A program made the translations under genes and the position numbers. Shown here piece after piece: positions 15,447 to 23,026 of a stretch of 23,082 nt of DNA; the stretch's first letter is position 1; each line of letters starts with the position of its first letter. A model generated the notes under the pieces. It was not told where the DNA came from. It was given only the letters and a program-made list of their open reading frames with translations, and made no database searches. Location of the stretch: contig JAHHTS010000037.1 in the NCBI GenBank assembly GCA_020024475.1, positions 1 through 23,082 on the forward strand, written 5' to 3'. This DNA is from Oscillospiraceae bacterium. GTDB lineage: Bacteria; Bacillota; Clostridia; Oscillospirales; Ruminococcaceae.

Positions 15447-16163
15447 TTATCTAGTTGCGTCGCAAGAAGAATATGATCCATCATCATCGTAAGGGCATGC
15501 AGGGCTGAAAGTATCACAGAATGTAATAGAATCTTCAGGATAAGGTCTAATACCTTCTATCCAAATATTCTCTTTTTTCCATAGTTTATCAACTACATTA
15601 CCTCTAATTCTAGCAACATATCTTGGACATGGACCAGAAGTATCTTTGTAGATTGAGCAGTTTAACTGTACAACCATGCAAGAACCTTCAATATAAGGTA
15701 ATTCTGTTTTCAAATCTTGAATATACGATCCATCTTTTGTTGAGAAAAAATCATAAAGAACTTCATCTACTACTTGTACAGGAATAGCAATATATGTAGG
15801 TGGGCAAGGATTACAACCAACTGTATTTGGCATACTTCGAACAACTATCTGACCATTTACAGTAACTCTAACACCAGGATGCTCTGTCATGCAATCAACA
15901 AGTTCTTCTTTAGCATCTGTAACACGGAAGCTTGCATAGTCAGTATCTATTTCTCCAGGATAACTAACTATTCCGTGGCAATTATTAAGAACACCATTTA
16001 TACTTGGAAGCGGGATACTTGTTCTTATATGTTTTTTACCTATGCAACGCACATTTTGAACACATATATCCAAAAATTCCTCAGAATTTGGGTTTTCAAT
16101 TATGCCAAACCGATCTTTATTATTAGTAAGAAAGTCCTTTTTTGTGCAATTTTCTATTGTCAT
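15447..16163 (-). CDS. Cysteine-rich protein, candidate spore coat/exosporium component
   Basis: 238 residues from the ATG at 16163, six bases after GGAGG; the ATG two codons upstream sits directly against GGAGG and is too close. There is no signal peptide or membrane segment. There are 13 cysteines, several in pairs ('CNPCPP', 'CDTFSPACPYDDD', 'SSCDATR' at the C-terminus), with many Pro and Asp. I do not recognise the family. The middle ('RVTVNGQIVVRSMPNTVG', 'VVQLNCSIYK') looks strand-rich. High cysteine content without an export signal in an anaerobe, plus a SigK/SigE-like promoter (16204-16231), fits a disulfide-linked outer spore protein made in the mother cell. That role is inferred; a metal-binding or storage role is possible. 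Confidence 0.6.
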   Translation of the reverse strand: MTIENCTKKDFLTNNKDRFGIIENPNSEEFLDICVQNVRCIGKKHIRTSIPLPSINGVLNNCHGIVSYPGEIDTDYASFRVTDAKEELVDCMTEHPGVRVTVNGQIVVRSMPNTVGCNPCPPTYIAIPVQVVDEVLYDFFSTKDGSYIQDLKTELPYIEGSCMVVQLNCSIYKDTSGPCPRYVARIRGNVVDKLWKKENIWIEGIRPYPEDSITFCDTFSPACPYDDDGSYSSCDATR

Positions 16164-16203
16164 CGTCATCCTCCATAAAATATTTATTAGCAATCGCTTA
16201 AAG

Positions 16204-16231
16204 TATAATATGTAATATTTAATTTTATGTT
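16204..16231 (-). promoter_or_regulatory. Candidate mother-cell sporulation promoter (SigK/SigE-like)
   Basis: Minus strand: AACA (16231-16228), 15 bases, then CATATTATA (16212-16204). The latter matches CATA-N3-TA, the -10 of SigK-type promoters in Bacillus, with the short AC-containing -35 at about the right place. No good SigmaA -35 was found for the overlapping TATACT. Confidence 0.4.
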
Positions 16232-16259
16232 ACAATACTGTTTTATATAAATAATTTTC

Positions 16260-16288
16260 TTGTTAATTTCAATCATAAATGTTATACT
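16260..16288 (+). promoter_or_regulatory. SigmaA promoter of HAD-SGNH genes
   Basis: TTGTTA (16260-16265), 17 bases, TATACT (16283-16288), 32 bases before the HAD start codon. Confidence 0.6.
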
Positions 16289-16320
16289 ATAATTTGATTA
16301 TTTAATAGGGTGGTTAGTTG

Positions 16321-16983
16321 ATGAAGTATAAAGCCATATTTTTTGACCTTGATGGTACACTCACAAACCCAGAAGAGGGAATACTTAATTCTATACAATA
16401 TGCTACCGATTATTATGAAATTCCAACTGTTCGAGAAAATTTGAAAAAATATATAGGTCCACCACTTATAGATACATTTTCTGAACTTATCAGTGAAGAA
16501 AAAGCTGCAGATGCTATATTAAAATATCGTGAACGATTTTCTGAATGTGGAGGTATGTTTGAAAATAAAATTTATTCAGGTGTAAATTGTACCCTTCAAG
16601 AATTAAAAAAACGAGGATATATACTTTGTACAGCAAGTAGTAAACCATGGATTTTCGTGGATAAAATTTTAGAATATTTTGATATAAAAAAATATTTTGA
16701 TTTTATTGGTGGCGCAACTTTGGATGGTAAAGTCAATAAAAAAGAAGATGTAATAAATGCTGTGCTTAAACAAACAAGACTTTTACCGACAGAAGTCATA
16801 ATGGTAGGTGACAGAAAATTTGATCTTATCGGAGCCGAAGCATTCGGTATGGATGCAATCGGTGTCTTATATGGATTTGGCAACAGGGAAGAGCTAGAAA
16901 AATATAAAAATATTGCACTTATTGAGGATATAAAAGAACTTTTGAACATTTTGGTAGAGGAGAAAATGGTAAGTAATGAATAA
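16321..16983 (+). CDS. HAD-superfamily hydrolase (phosphoglycolate-phosphatase-like)
   Basis: 220 residues from the ATG at 16321, which has AGGGTGG at 16306-16312; the TTG directly before it is an unlikely start. HAD motif I is 'FFDLDGTLTN' with nucleophile D9 and acid D11, motif II 'LCTASSKP', motif III a Lys in 'GKVNKKEDV', motif IV 'MVGDRKFDLIGA'. A helical C1 cap lies between motifs I and II, as in phosphoglycolate/pyrophosphatase-type (PGP/PpaX) enzymes. It hydrolyses a small phosphate ester in the cytosol; the substrate cannot be told. It overlaps the next gene by 8 bases, so the two are co-expressed. Confidence 0.88.
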   Translation: MKYKAIFFDLDGTLTNPEEGILNSIQYATDYYEIPTVRENLKKYIGPPLIDTFSELISEEKAADAILKYRERFSECGGMFENKIYSGVNCTLQELKKRGYILCTASSKPWIFVDKILEYFDIKKYFDFIGGATLDGKVNKKEDVINAVLKQTRLLPTEVIMVGDRKFDLIGAEAFGMDAIGVLYGFGNREELEKYKNIALIEDIKELLNILVEEKMVSNE

Positions 16984-18220
16984 AAAAAGTGATAATTATA
17001 CATTACCAGATAAATTAAAAATATATATAGGCAAGTTTCAGAAACTTGACAAAAATCTGAAAGTACAATTTATTACGATAATAATTTTATTATTATTTAT
17101 TCTCATAGTAGCAATTACTGCATTGGCTGGAAAAGGTAAAAATCCAGTATCAGTAAGTAAAATGAAAGAGAAAGTTACATCTGACTCTCGACCTTTGAAT
17201 TTCATGACTGACAATAAATATGAAGATGCTTATACAAAAGCAGTTAATAAATATAATGATGTTGTAATTCAAAAAAGTAATGTTGATGATAAAAATTATT
17301 TTCGAGAAACTCTTTTTATAGGTGACTCAAACACAGAAGGTCTTGGAGTATATAATCATTTGTCGCTTCAAAATGTACTGGGCTCAACAGGAATGCCTAT
17401 ACAAAATGTAGTAGTAAATAAATGCATGTGGTTTGTAGGCTATGAAGAGCCAGTAACAATGCCTACTGCAGTTAGCATGCTCAAGCCAAGAAGAATAATA
17501 ATTAACTTTGGTACTAATAATGCTGGAGGTAATACTCCAGAGGAATTTATCCGTTACTATAAAAAAGCACTTAATGCTATAGAAAATGCTTATCCATATT
17601 CAGATATAATAGTTTCCTCAATTTTACCAGTATGCAAAATTAGAGATTATCCAAACATAAAAATGCAAGATATCGATGAACTAAATCTTGCACTTTTAGA
17701 AATGTGCAAGGAAAGAGATCTTAAATTTTTAAATATGGCAGAGGTATTTAAAGACCCCAAAAATGGTTTTGCTAAACCAAAATATTTTTCTAAAGATGGA
17801 CTTCATCTTACATCAGATGGTTATAAAGCTTTGCTCGATTATGTAGGCTCACATAAACATATCGTTCCCGATAACAGGCCTGCAAGGGGAAATATTCCAA
17901 TAAGACGAGAGGCTCCATATATTAGTAGTTCATCTTCTATGATGACTTCAAGTGTATTTTCATCCAGTAGTGAAGTTATGAGTTCCGAATTTTTAGAATC
18001 ATCAACTAATAGTGTGTTTTGCTCGTCTGATAGTTATACATCAGCACCTTTTATTTCTTCGTCTGATGTTGACACATCAACATCAGAAAGTAATCCAAAA
18101 TCAGAAGTGTTTCAGTCACAAGACATTGAGTCAGAATCACAATTGAATTCTGATTCCGTAGCTACTATTTCACCTGAATCAATAGAAACAGAAAACTCAA
18201 TATATGATGAGACACTATGA
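16976..18220 (+). CDS. Membrane-anchored SGNH/GDSL hydrolase with Ser-rich tail
   Basis: 414 residues. The ATG overlaps the HAD gene by 8 bases; the nearest ribosome site, GAGGAG (16957-16962), is 13 bases away, so translation is probably coupled to the HAD gene. One membrane helix (~32-52) with a basic cytoplasmic N-terminus places the rest outside. SGNH motifs: block I 'FIGDSNTEG' (Ser118), block III 'NFGTNNAGG' (Asn181/182), block V 'DGLHLTSDGY' (Asp274, His277). The catalytic set is complete, so acyl-ester hydrolysis (for example de-O-acetylation of wall polymers or peptidoglycan, or lipid) is expected. Residues ~316-414 are low-complexity, very Ser-rich and acidic, probably a disordered or glycosylated wall-spanning tail. 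No LPXTG sorting signal is seen. Confidence 0.85.
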   Translation: MNKKSDNYTLPDKLKIYIGKFQKLDKNLKVQFITIIILLLFILIVAITALAGKGKNPVSVSKMKEKVTSDSRPLNFMTDNKYEDAYTKAVNKYNDVVIQKSNVDDKNYFRETLFIGDSNTEGLGVYNHLSLQNVLGSTGMPIQNVVVNKCMWFVGYEEPVTMPTAVSMLKPRRIIINFGTNNAGGNTPEEFIRYYKKALNAIENAYPYSDIIVSSILPVCKIRDYPNIKMQDIDELNLALLEMCKERDLKFLNMAEVFKDPKNGFAKPKYFSKDGLHLTSDGYKALLDYVGSHKHIVPDNRPARGNIPIRREAPYISSSSSMMTSSVFSSSSEVMSSEFLESSTNSVFCSSDSYTSAPFISSSDVDTSTSESNPKSEVFQSQDIESESQLNSDSVATISPESIETENSIYDETL

Positions 18221-18240
18221 TTTTAATAAATTAATATAAA

Positions 18241-18270
18241 ATAATATAATATAATAGAATAGAATAGAAA
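18241..18270 (+). repeat. Pentanucleotide tandem repeat before gpsA-like gene
   Basis: Six 5-base units: ATAAT three times, AGAAT twice, then AGAAA, leading straight into the ribosome site (GAAAGG). The repeat also contains TATAAT twice, so copy number could change promoter-to-gene spacing. Confidence 0.75.
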
Positions 18271-18280
18271 GGTTAGACAT

Positions 18281-19249
18281 ATGAACGTTACGGTTTTAGG
18301 CTCTGGAAGATGGGGCACATTTCTTGCTGTTTATCATAGCAGAAAAAACAATGTAGTTCTTTGGGGAAGAGAAGGAAGTAAAGATTTTGAAAATTTAATA
18401 AAAGAAAGAAAAAATTCTTATCTTGATTTGCCTGATAATCTTATATTAGAACCTGATCTTGGAAAAGCACTTGAGCACTCTGATTATATAGTTATTTCAA
18501 TTAGCGCACAACATCTTAGAGATTTTTGCGAAAGACTTAATCAATATAATTTACATGGTAAGACATTTATTCTATGCATGAAAGGTATTGAAAGTGAAAC
18601 TGGTGAAAGACTTACACAAATTATGAAAAGCACAATAAAGCAATATATAAATATTTGTGTTTGGGTTGGGCCAGGACATGTACAGGATTTTATGGCAGGT
18701 ATACCAAACTGTATGGTTGTGGATAGCGAAGATAAAGATGTTGTTCAAGATGTAGTTACTAATTTTTCTAGCGATCTTATAAGATTATATCTAGGTGATG
18801 ATATAATAGGTACTGAGATTGGTGCAGCTGCAAAAAATGTAATCGGTCTAGCAGCAGGGATGCTAGATGGTATGAATCTTTCTAGCCTCAAAGGGGCTCT
18901 TATGGCTCGTGGAGCTAGAGAAGTTTCACGACTTATAAAGGCAATGGGTGGAAACGAGCTTTCTGCTTATGGTTTGGCACACCTTGGCGATTATGAAGCC
19001 ACTTTGTTTTCACAACACAGTCAAAATAGAATGTTTGGCGAAAAGTTTATCACAGGACAGCAATATGAAAAGCTTGCTGAAGGAGTGGCAACTGTAAAAG
19101 CTTTAATGAAACTTTCAGAAAAGTATAATGTGGAGATGCCTATATCAAATGCTGTATATGATATAATATACAATAATTATCCTCCAAAAGACGCATTACA
19201 AAGACTGTTTAGTAGAGATGTTAAAGGTGAATTTTCAACTAACTATTAA
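18281..19249 (+). CDS. gpsA: NAD(P)-dependent glycerol-3-phosphate dehydrogenase (GpsA-like, divergent)
   Basis: 322 residues, ATG with GAAAGG at 18267-18272. Rossmann fold at the N-terminus ('VTVLGSGRWGTFLAVY', then 'VVLWGRE'); the 'EIGAAAKNVIGLAAGMLDGM' segment carries the family's catalytic Lys, followed by 'LMARGAREVSRLIKAMGG' and 'NRMFGEKF'. The reaction is reduction of dihydroxyacetone phosphate to sn-glycerol-3-phosphate for phospholipids. Two places differ from standard GpsA: 'GPGHVQDFMAGIPN' replaces the usual GPSFAxE-type segment, and 'LAHLGDYEATLFSQHSQN' replaces the usual GLGDL-TCTS-type segment. This marks a divergent subfamily; a different 3-phosphate-polyol substrate is possible. 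Convergent with no gene; ends in a strong palindromic terminator. Confidence 0.8.
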   Translation: MNVTVLGSGRWGTFLAVYHSRKNNVVLWGREGSKDFENLIKERKNSYLDLPDNLILEPDLGKALEHSDYIVISISAQHLRDFCERLNQYNLHGKTFILCMKGIESETGERLTQIMKSTIKQYINICVWVGPGHVQDFMAGIPNCMVVDSEDKDVVQDVVTNFSSDLIRLYLGDDIIGTEIGAAAKNVIGLAAGMLDGMNLSSLKGALMARGAREVSRLIKAMGGNELSAYGLAHLGDYEATLFSQHSQNRMFGEKFITGQQYEKLAEGVATVKALMKLSEKYNVEMPISNAVYDIIYNNYPPKDALQRLFSRDVKGEFSTNY

Positions 19250-19283
19250 ATGAAAAAACTTTGTAATATAAACTATAATATGT

Positions 19284-19322
19284 ATCCTCCTTACTGGTTA
19301 ACCAGTAAGGAGGATAATTTTT
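19284..19322 (+). terminator. 32-base perfect palindrome terminator after gpsA
   Basis: The 16-base arms 19284-19299 and 19300-19315 are perfectly complementary (centre GGTTAACC), followed by AATTTTT. This is a strong intrinsic terminator. Confidence 0.8.
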
Positions 19323-19659
19323 AGGCATTATTGTTATGAATTAAAAAAGTGCACTGAAATATATCGAAAATGTATTGCACTAGACCTTATAGAATAATTT
19401 ATGAAAGAATTGTTTCGAAACCAAATTCGAAGGTTAACTATAATCGTATAAGAACCAAGTTTTAAACATTAAGACGTAAATATCAAAATAAAAATGACAG
19501 CAGATATGTAAAAGTTTAATTTTTTATTTGGAAAGTGTTATATTCCAACTCTTTTATATATGTTTATAAATAAGATAATATCACATAATATAATTTAACT
19601 TAAGTCAAAGTGTTTAACAAAATACAACATATATTTGAAAAGGAACTCACTAATTTTCT
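19323..19659. other. Gene-free stretch, probably part of a decayed IS
   Basis: No intact reading frame, promoter or RNA gene was seen. A 6-bp inverted repeat AGTGCA/TGCACT spans 19348-19381. From 19376, TGCACTAGACC with following AT-rich sequence loosely resembles the IS left end at 23027, so the decayed element may begin here. The DNA is very AT-rich. Confidence 0.35.
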
Positions 19660-19953
19660 AGCGGTATCTGTGGTGCTTTTTCATGCAGATCAAGGATGAA
19701 AAAAATTAACGTTAGTGCTATAGAATAAATTTGTCAGAAAGTGGTAGTATATAATCCATATATAAAAAATTGAACTAGTATTATAATTATATTATGGAAA
19801 CATTCTATGAAATAATGAAATCATAGATGTACTATGTATATGGAAAAGATTTTAAATCCTTAAAAGCGTTTTCAAAGTCAGTAGAATAATATTTAAATTA
19901 TTACAACAATGTAAGAATTCATGATAAAATAAAATGGATGTTTCCATGTATTT
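19660..19953 (+). mobile_element. Relic of IS3-family transposase (OrfB C-terminal part)
   Basis: A conceptual plus-strand translation shows the end of an IS3/IS150-type integrase core with many defects. In frame 2, 'HADQG' (19682-19696) corresponds to the HSDQG catalytic motif, with the following Trp turned into TGA. After a frameshift, the frame at 19764-19953 reads 'KKLN*YYNYIMETFYEIMKS*', then 'MYYVYGKDFKSLKAFSKSVE*' and 'YLNYYNNVRIHDKIKWMFPCI*', matching the usual NCYDNAxMENFFGxLKSE, ...FYG..., YxNYYNNxRI and KxxxMSP pattern. At least three in-frame stops and a shift show it is dead. The original element may have spanned ~19376-19990 with internal loss. Confidence 0.75.
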
Positions 19954-19972
19954 AACAGGAAAACATCCATTT
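19919..19972 (-). terminator. Terminator of Na/Pi cotransporter gene
   Basis: 19932-19945 and 19958-19972 (ATGGATGTTT-type arms) pair with one bulged base around a 12-base loop. Read on the minus strand, it is followed by TTTTATTTTATC. It overlaps the last codons of the IS relic, so the transporter may use sequence brought by the IS. Confidence 0.6.
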
Positions 19973-20035
19973 GTGCTGCTTAGTCCATAAATAAATGCGT
20001 TAAGGATTTTTAGCACATATCACTACGCAGTCTTT

Positions 20036-21784
20036 TTATATTATTTTGTAAGATTTTTTATATTTTTGATAAATTTCATTGTATAGTGCAGTTTCGTTAT
20101 TACGATAATTTCTTGCTGAAGCATGAGGTGCAAAATCATTATTGTGTGATTCTATCACAGCAATTGCAATATTTGTACAATGAGCAGATACTCTTTCATA
20201 AGCATTTAAAATATCGGATAAAACAAATCCTAATTCAATAGTACATACTTTATTTCTTAATCTATTTATGTGATTGTTTTTAATATCAGATACTAATTCT
20301 TCGATAACTTGTTGTAAAGGTTGAACACATTGTGCAAGATTTGAATCATCTTTGATAAAAGCGTTATATGTATGCTCCAACATAACTAAAGTTGCACTTT
20401 CAAGAATTTTGATTTCTTTTTGAGCTTCTTTTGAAAAGCTGATTTTTTTATTTTTAATTTCATTGAAAGCGTCTAATATATTTATAGAATAGTCACTAAT
20501 TCTTTCTAAATCATTTATAACATGTAATATTTTACTTATTTGATGACTATCTTCTGTAGTCATATCTTGTTGAGAAAGTTGCACAAGATATGAACCAAGT
20601 TTATCTTCGTATTTATCTACAGATTTTTCCATTCTAGTTATTTCTTCTGCATCTATTTCATCTGTTGTACTCAATGAATTGATGGATTTTATAAAACCAT
20701 CAAAAGAAATTTTTGCCATATCATTAACTAAAACGGTGCTTCTTTCTACTGCTACTGTAGGTGTTTGTAAGAATCTTTGATCTAAAAGTTGGAACTCTTC
20801 ATCTTCACCATCATCTTTAATTGTAGCCATAGCCATTTTTTCAAGGAAACCAGCAAGAGGAAGCATAATTATAGTTGTTGTTACATTAAATAATGTGTGA
20901 ATTATAGCTATTCCACTATGCCCGATAGTGTTTTCTATAAATGAAAAATGAATCAATGCGTTTAATCCATAAAAACCTATTAGAAAAATAGTAGCACCTA
21001 TTATATTGAAATAAAGATGTACAGCAGCAGTTCTTTTTGCGTTTTTATTAGTTCCAAATGATGATAAAATTGCTGTTACACATGTACCAATATTTTGACC
21101 GAGTATAATAGGAAGTGCACTGCCTACTGTTATTACACCTGTTGATGAAAGAGCTTGTAGGATACCAACAGATGCCGAAGACGATTGTATCACGGCTGTT
21201 ACACCAGCACCAACTAATACACCAATGACAGGATTGGAAAAACTTATAAAAAGATCTGAGAACCAAGACATATTAGCTAGAGGTTTAACAGCAGATGACA
21301 TCGTTTCCATTCCAGTCATCAATATACAGAATCCTAATAGTATTGCACCAATATTTTTATTCTTGTCTTTTTTAGAAGACATATAAAGGATAATGCCAAT
21401 AAAAGCTAGAAGTGGTGCAAAAGATGATGGCTTCAACAATTGCACAAAGAAACTTGTCCCATCTATGCCAGATAGACTAAGTATCCATGCTGTAACTGTT
21501 GTGCCTACATTAGCTCCCATAATAATGCCAATAGCTTGTTTTAATGTCATGATTCCAGAGTTTACAAACCCAACAACCATAACAGTCGTGGCAGATGATG
21601 ATTGGACAATAGATGTAACACCTAGTCCTAATAAAAAGCCTTTAAATGTATTTGATGTAAGCTTTGCAAGTATACCACTAAGCTTACTTCCAGCTTGCTT
21701 TTCAAGGGATTTTCCCATAACATCCATACCATAAAGGAAGAGGGCGAGTCCACCCATCAATGAAAAAACATTGAAAATACTCAT
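20036..21784 (-). CDS. Na+/phosphate cotransporter with PhoU-like domain
   Basis: 582 residues from the ATG at 21784, which has GAGGAG eight bases upstream; the in-frame ATG at 21814 lacks a ribosome site. Two inverted NptA/PF02690-type repeats carry the signature 'IVQSSSATT' (Gln61-Ala65) and 'VIQSSSASV' (Gln200-Ala204), plus 'GANVGTTVTAW' and 'GQNIGTCVTAI'. About eight membrane helices fill residues ~8-325. The C-terminal ~230 residues are helical and PhoU-like ('EKSVDKYEDKLGSYLVQL', 'ISKILHVINDLERISDYSINI'), cytoplasmic and probably regulatory. The likely role is phosphate movement coupled to Na+. The gene is divergent from the M42 peptidase gene; its promoter carries PhoP-box-like repeats. 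Confidence 0.92.
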   Translation of the reverse strand: MSIFNVFSLMGGLALFLYGMDVMGKSLEKQAGSKLSGILAKLTSNTFKGFLLGLGVTSIVQSSSATTVMVVGFVNSGIMTLKQAIGIIMGANVGTTVTAWILSLSGIDGTSFFVQLLKPSSFAPLLAFIGIILYMSSKKDKNKNIGAILLGFCILMTGMETMSSAVKPLANMSWFSDLFISFSNPVIGVLVGAGVTAVIQSSSASVGILQALSSTGVITVGSALPIILGQNIGTCVTAILSSFGTNKNAKRTAAVHLYFNIIGATIFLIGFYGLNALIHFSFIENTIGHSGIAIIHTLFNVTTTIIMLPLAGFLEKMAMATIKDDGEDEEFQLLDQRFLQTPTVAVERSTVLVNDMAKISFDGFIKSINSLSTTDEIDAEEITRMEKSVDKYEDKLGSYLVQLSQQDMTTEDSHQISKILHVINDLERISDYSINILDAFNEIKNKKISFSKEAQKEIKILESATLVMLEHTYNAFIKDDSNLAQCVQPLQQVIEELVSDIKNNHINRLRNKVCTIELGFVLSDILNAYERVSAHCTNIAIAVIESHNNDFAPHASARNYRNNETALYNEIYQKYKKSYKII

Positions 21785-21859
21785 AAATATTACTCCTCGA
21801 TTAAATATAAACATAATTTTATAACAAATTAAATTTTACATAAAAATTGTAAAACCTAC

Positions 21860-21887
21860 ATTATATATTAAGTAAAATTGATGTAAA
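21860..21887 (-). promoter_or_regulatory. Promoter with PhoP-box-like repeats, Na/Pi cotransporter
   Basis: Minus strand: TTTACA (21887-21882), 16 bases, TATAAT (21865-21860). TTTACA is followed, 11 bases further on, by TTTACT (21876-21871), within a repeated AATTTTAC. PhoP boxes in Bacillus are TT(A/C/T)ACA repeats with this 11-base spacing. A separate inverted repeat TTTTACA-N7-TGTAAAA (21834-21854) lies near the start site. Confidence 0.5.
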
Positions 21888-21914
21888 ATTGCAATTTATA
21901 AAAATTTAAATAAC

Positions 21915-21943
21915 TTTACAGCAATAATTAATAAGAGTATAAT
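21915..21943 (+). promoter_or_regulatory. SigmaA promoter of M42 peptidase gene
   Basis: TTTACA (21915-21920), exactly 17 bases, TATAAT (21938-21943), 34 bases before the start codon. Confidence 0.75.
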
Positions 21944-21977
21944 TAAATAAAAATAAAACATATTATAGGTGATATAT

Positions 21978-23009
21978 ATGAAAAAAGAATTTGAAAAATA
22001 TATGCTTAATCAACTGGAAACACTTATAAATATTCCTAGTCCTACTGGATATACAAAAGAAGTAAGTGATTACCTGGTTAAAGAATTAGAATCTATGGGT
22101 TATGAACCTTACACTTTAAATAAAGGTGGAGTTATTTGCCAACTTACAGAAGGAGATAATGCATTGATGTTGGCGGCACATGTAGATACATTGGGGGCAA
22201 TGGTAAAAACAATAAAATCAAATGGTGCAATTATCGTAACTCCACTTGGTGGGCTTAATGCATGTAATGTTGAAACAGAAACAGTCAGTGTTATTACTCG
22301 AAATGGCAAAAAATATGAAGGAACATTTCAACTTGAAAATGCCTCATCGCATGTGAATAAGGGGCTTGGAGATATTGTTAGAACTTTTGACAGCACACTA
22401 GAATTGCTTCTTGACGAAAGAGTTTACTCTAAAGAAGACACAAAAAAACTTGGAATAGAAACAGGAGATGTTGTGGCAGTAAATCCTCGATTTACAATTA
22501 CCGAAAGTGGATTTATTAAAAGTAGATTTCTTGATGATAAAGCCTCGGCTTCAATTTTACTGACGATTGCCAAAGCTATAAAAGCTGGCGAACTAAAAAC
22601 ATCAAGAAAAGTTTATATAAATTTTACAGTTTATGAAGAAGTTGGTCATGGTGCAGCAGCAGGAATTCCAAATGATGTAAGAGATATGATTAGTGTAGAT
22701 ATGGGTTGTGTTGGCAATGGTCTTAATTGCACTGAAACACAGGTATCTATCTGTGCCAAAGACTCATCAGGTCCATATAATTATGATATTGTTAGTGATC
22801 TAGTTTCAACTGCTAAAGAAGCTGGATTGAATTATGCCGTTGATATATATCCGTTTTATGGTTCAGATGTAGATGTTAGTCTTAAAGCAGGATATGATAT
22901 TCGACATGGCCTTATCGGACCAGGAGTATATGCTTCACACGGTTATGAACGTAGTCATATTGATGGACTTATAAATACATATGAACTTCTTTACTTTTAT
23001 TTAAAATAA
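21978..23009 (+). CDS. M42-family metalloaminopeptidase / glucanase-like peptidase
   Basis: 343 residues from the ATG at 21978, six bases after AGGTG; an in-frame GTG at 21969 overlaps that ribosome site and is unlikely. The two-metal M42 site is complete: His68 and Asp70 ('AAHVDTLGAM'), Asp186/187 ('FLDDKAS'), Glu220-Glu221 ('VYEEVGHGA'), Asp241 ('SVDMG') and His321 ('YASHGYERSH'). The protein is cytosolic with no signal peptide, typically a large self-compartmentalised oligomer that trims peptides from the N-terminus. The gene is followed 17 bases later by a probable IS end, and no terminator is visible before it. Confidence 0.92.
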   Translation: MKKEFEKYMLNQLETLINIPSPTGYTKEVSDYLVKELESMGYEPYTLNKGGVICQLTEGDNALMLAAHVDTLGAMVKTIKSNGAIIVTPLGGLNACNVETETVSVITRNGKKYEGTFQLENASSHVNKGLGDIVRTFDSTLELLLDERVYSKEDTKKLGIETGDVVAVNPRFTITESGFIKSRFLDDKASASILLTIAKAIKAGELKTSRKVYINFTVYEEVGHGAAAGIPNDVRDMISVDMGCVGNGLNCTETQVSICAKDSSGPYNYDIVSDLVSTAKEAGLNYAVDIYPFYGSDVDVSLKAGYDIRHGLIGPGVYASHGYERSHIDGLINTYELLYFYLK

Positions 23010-23026
23010 AACAAAACTCCGATGAT

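Noticed and set aside
15774..16178. 134-codon plus-strand ORF opposite the Cys-rich gene
   Set aside because: Its sequence is biased and odd (many Asn, Tyr, Cys), with no ribosome site; the minus-strand frame has GGAGG and a coherent protein.
16596..17003. 135-codon minus-strand ORF over the HAD gene
   Set aside because: Shadow ORF opposite intact HAD motifs.
19660..19953. A functional transposase or a programmed frameshift
   Set aside because: Several in-frame stops and loss of the catalytic-motif Trp codon show decay rather than recoding.
21393..21734. 113-codon plus-strand ORF over the Na/Pi cotransporter
   Set aside because: Antisense to conserved membrane repeats of a known family.
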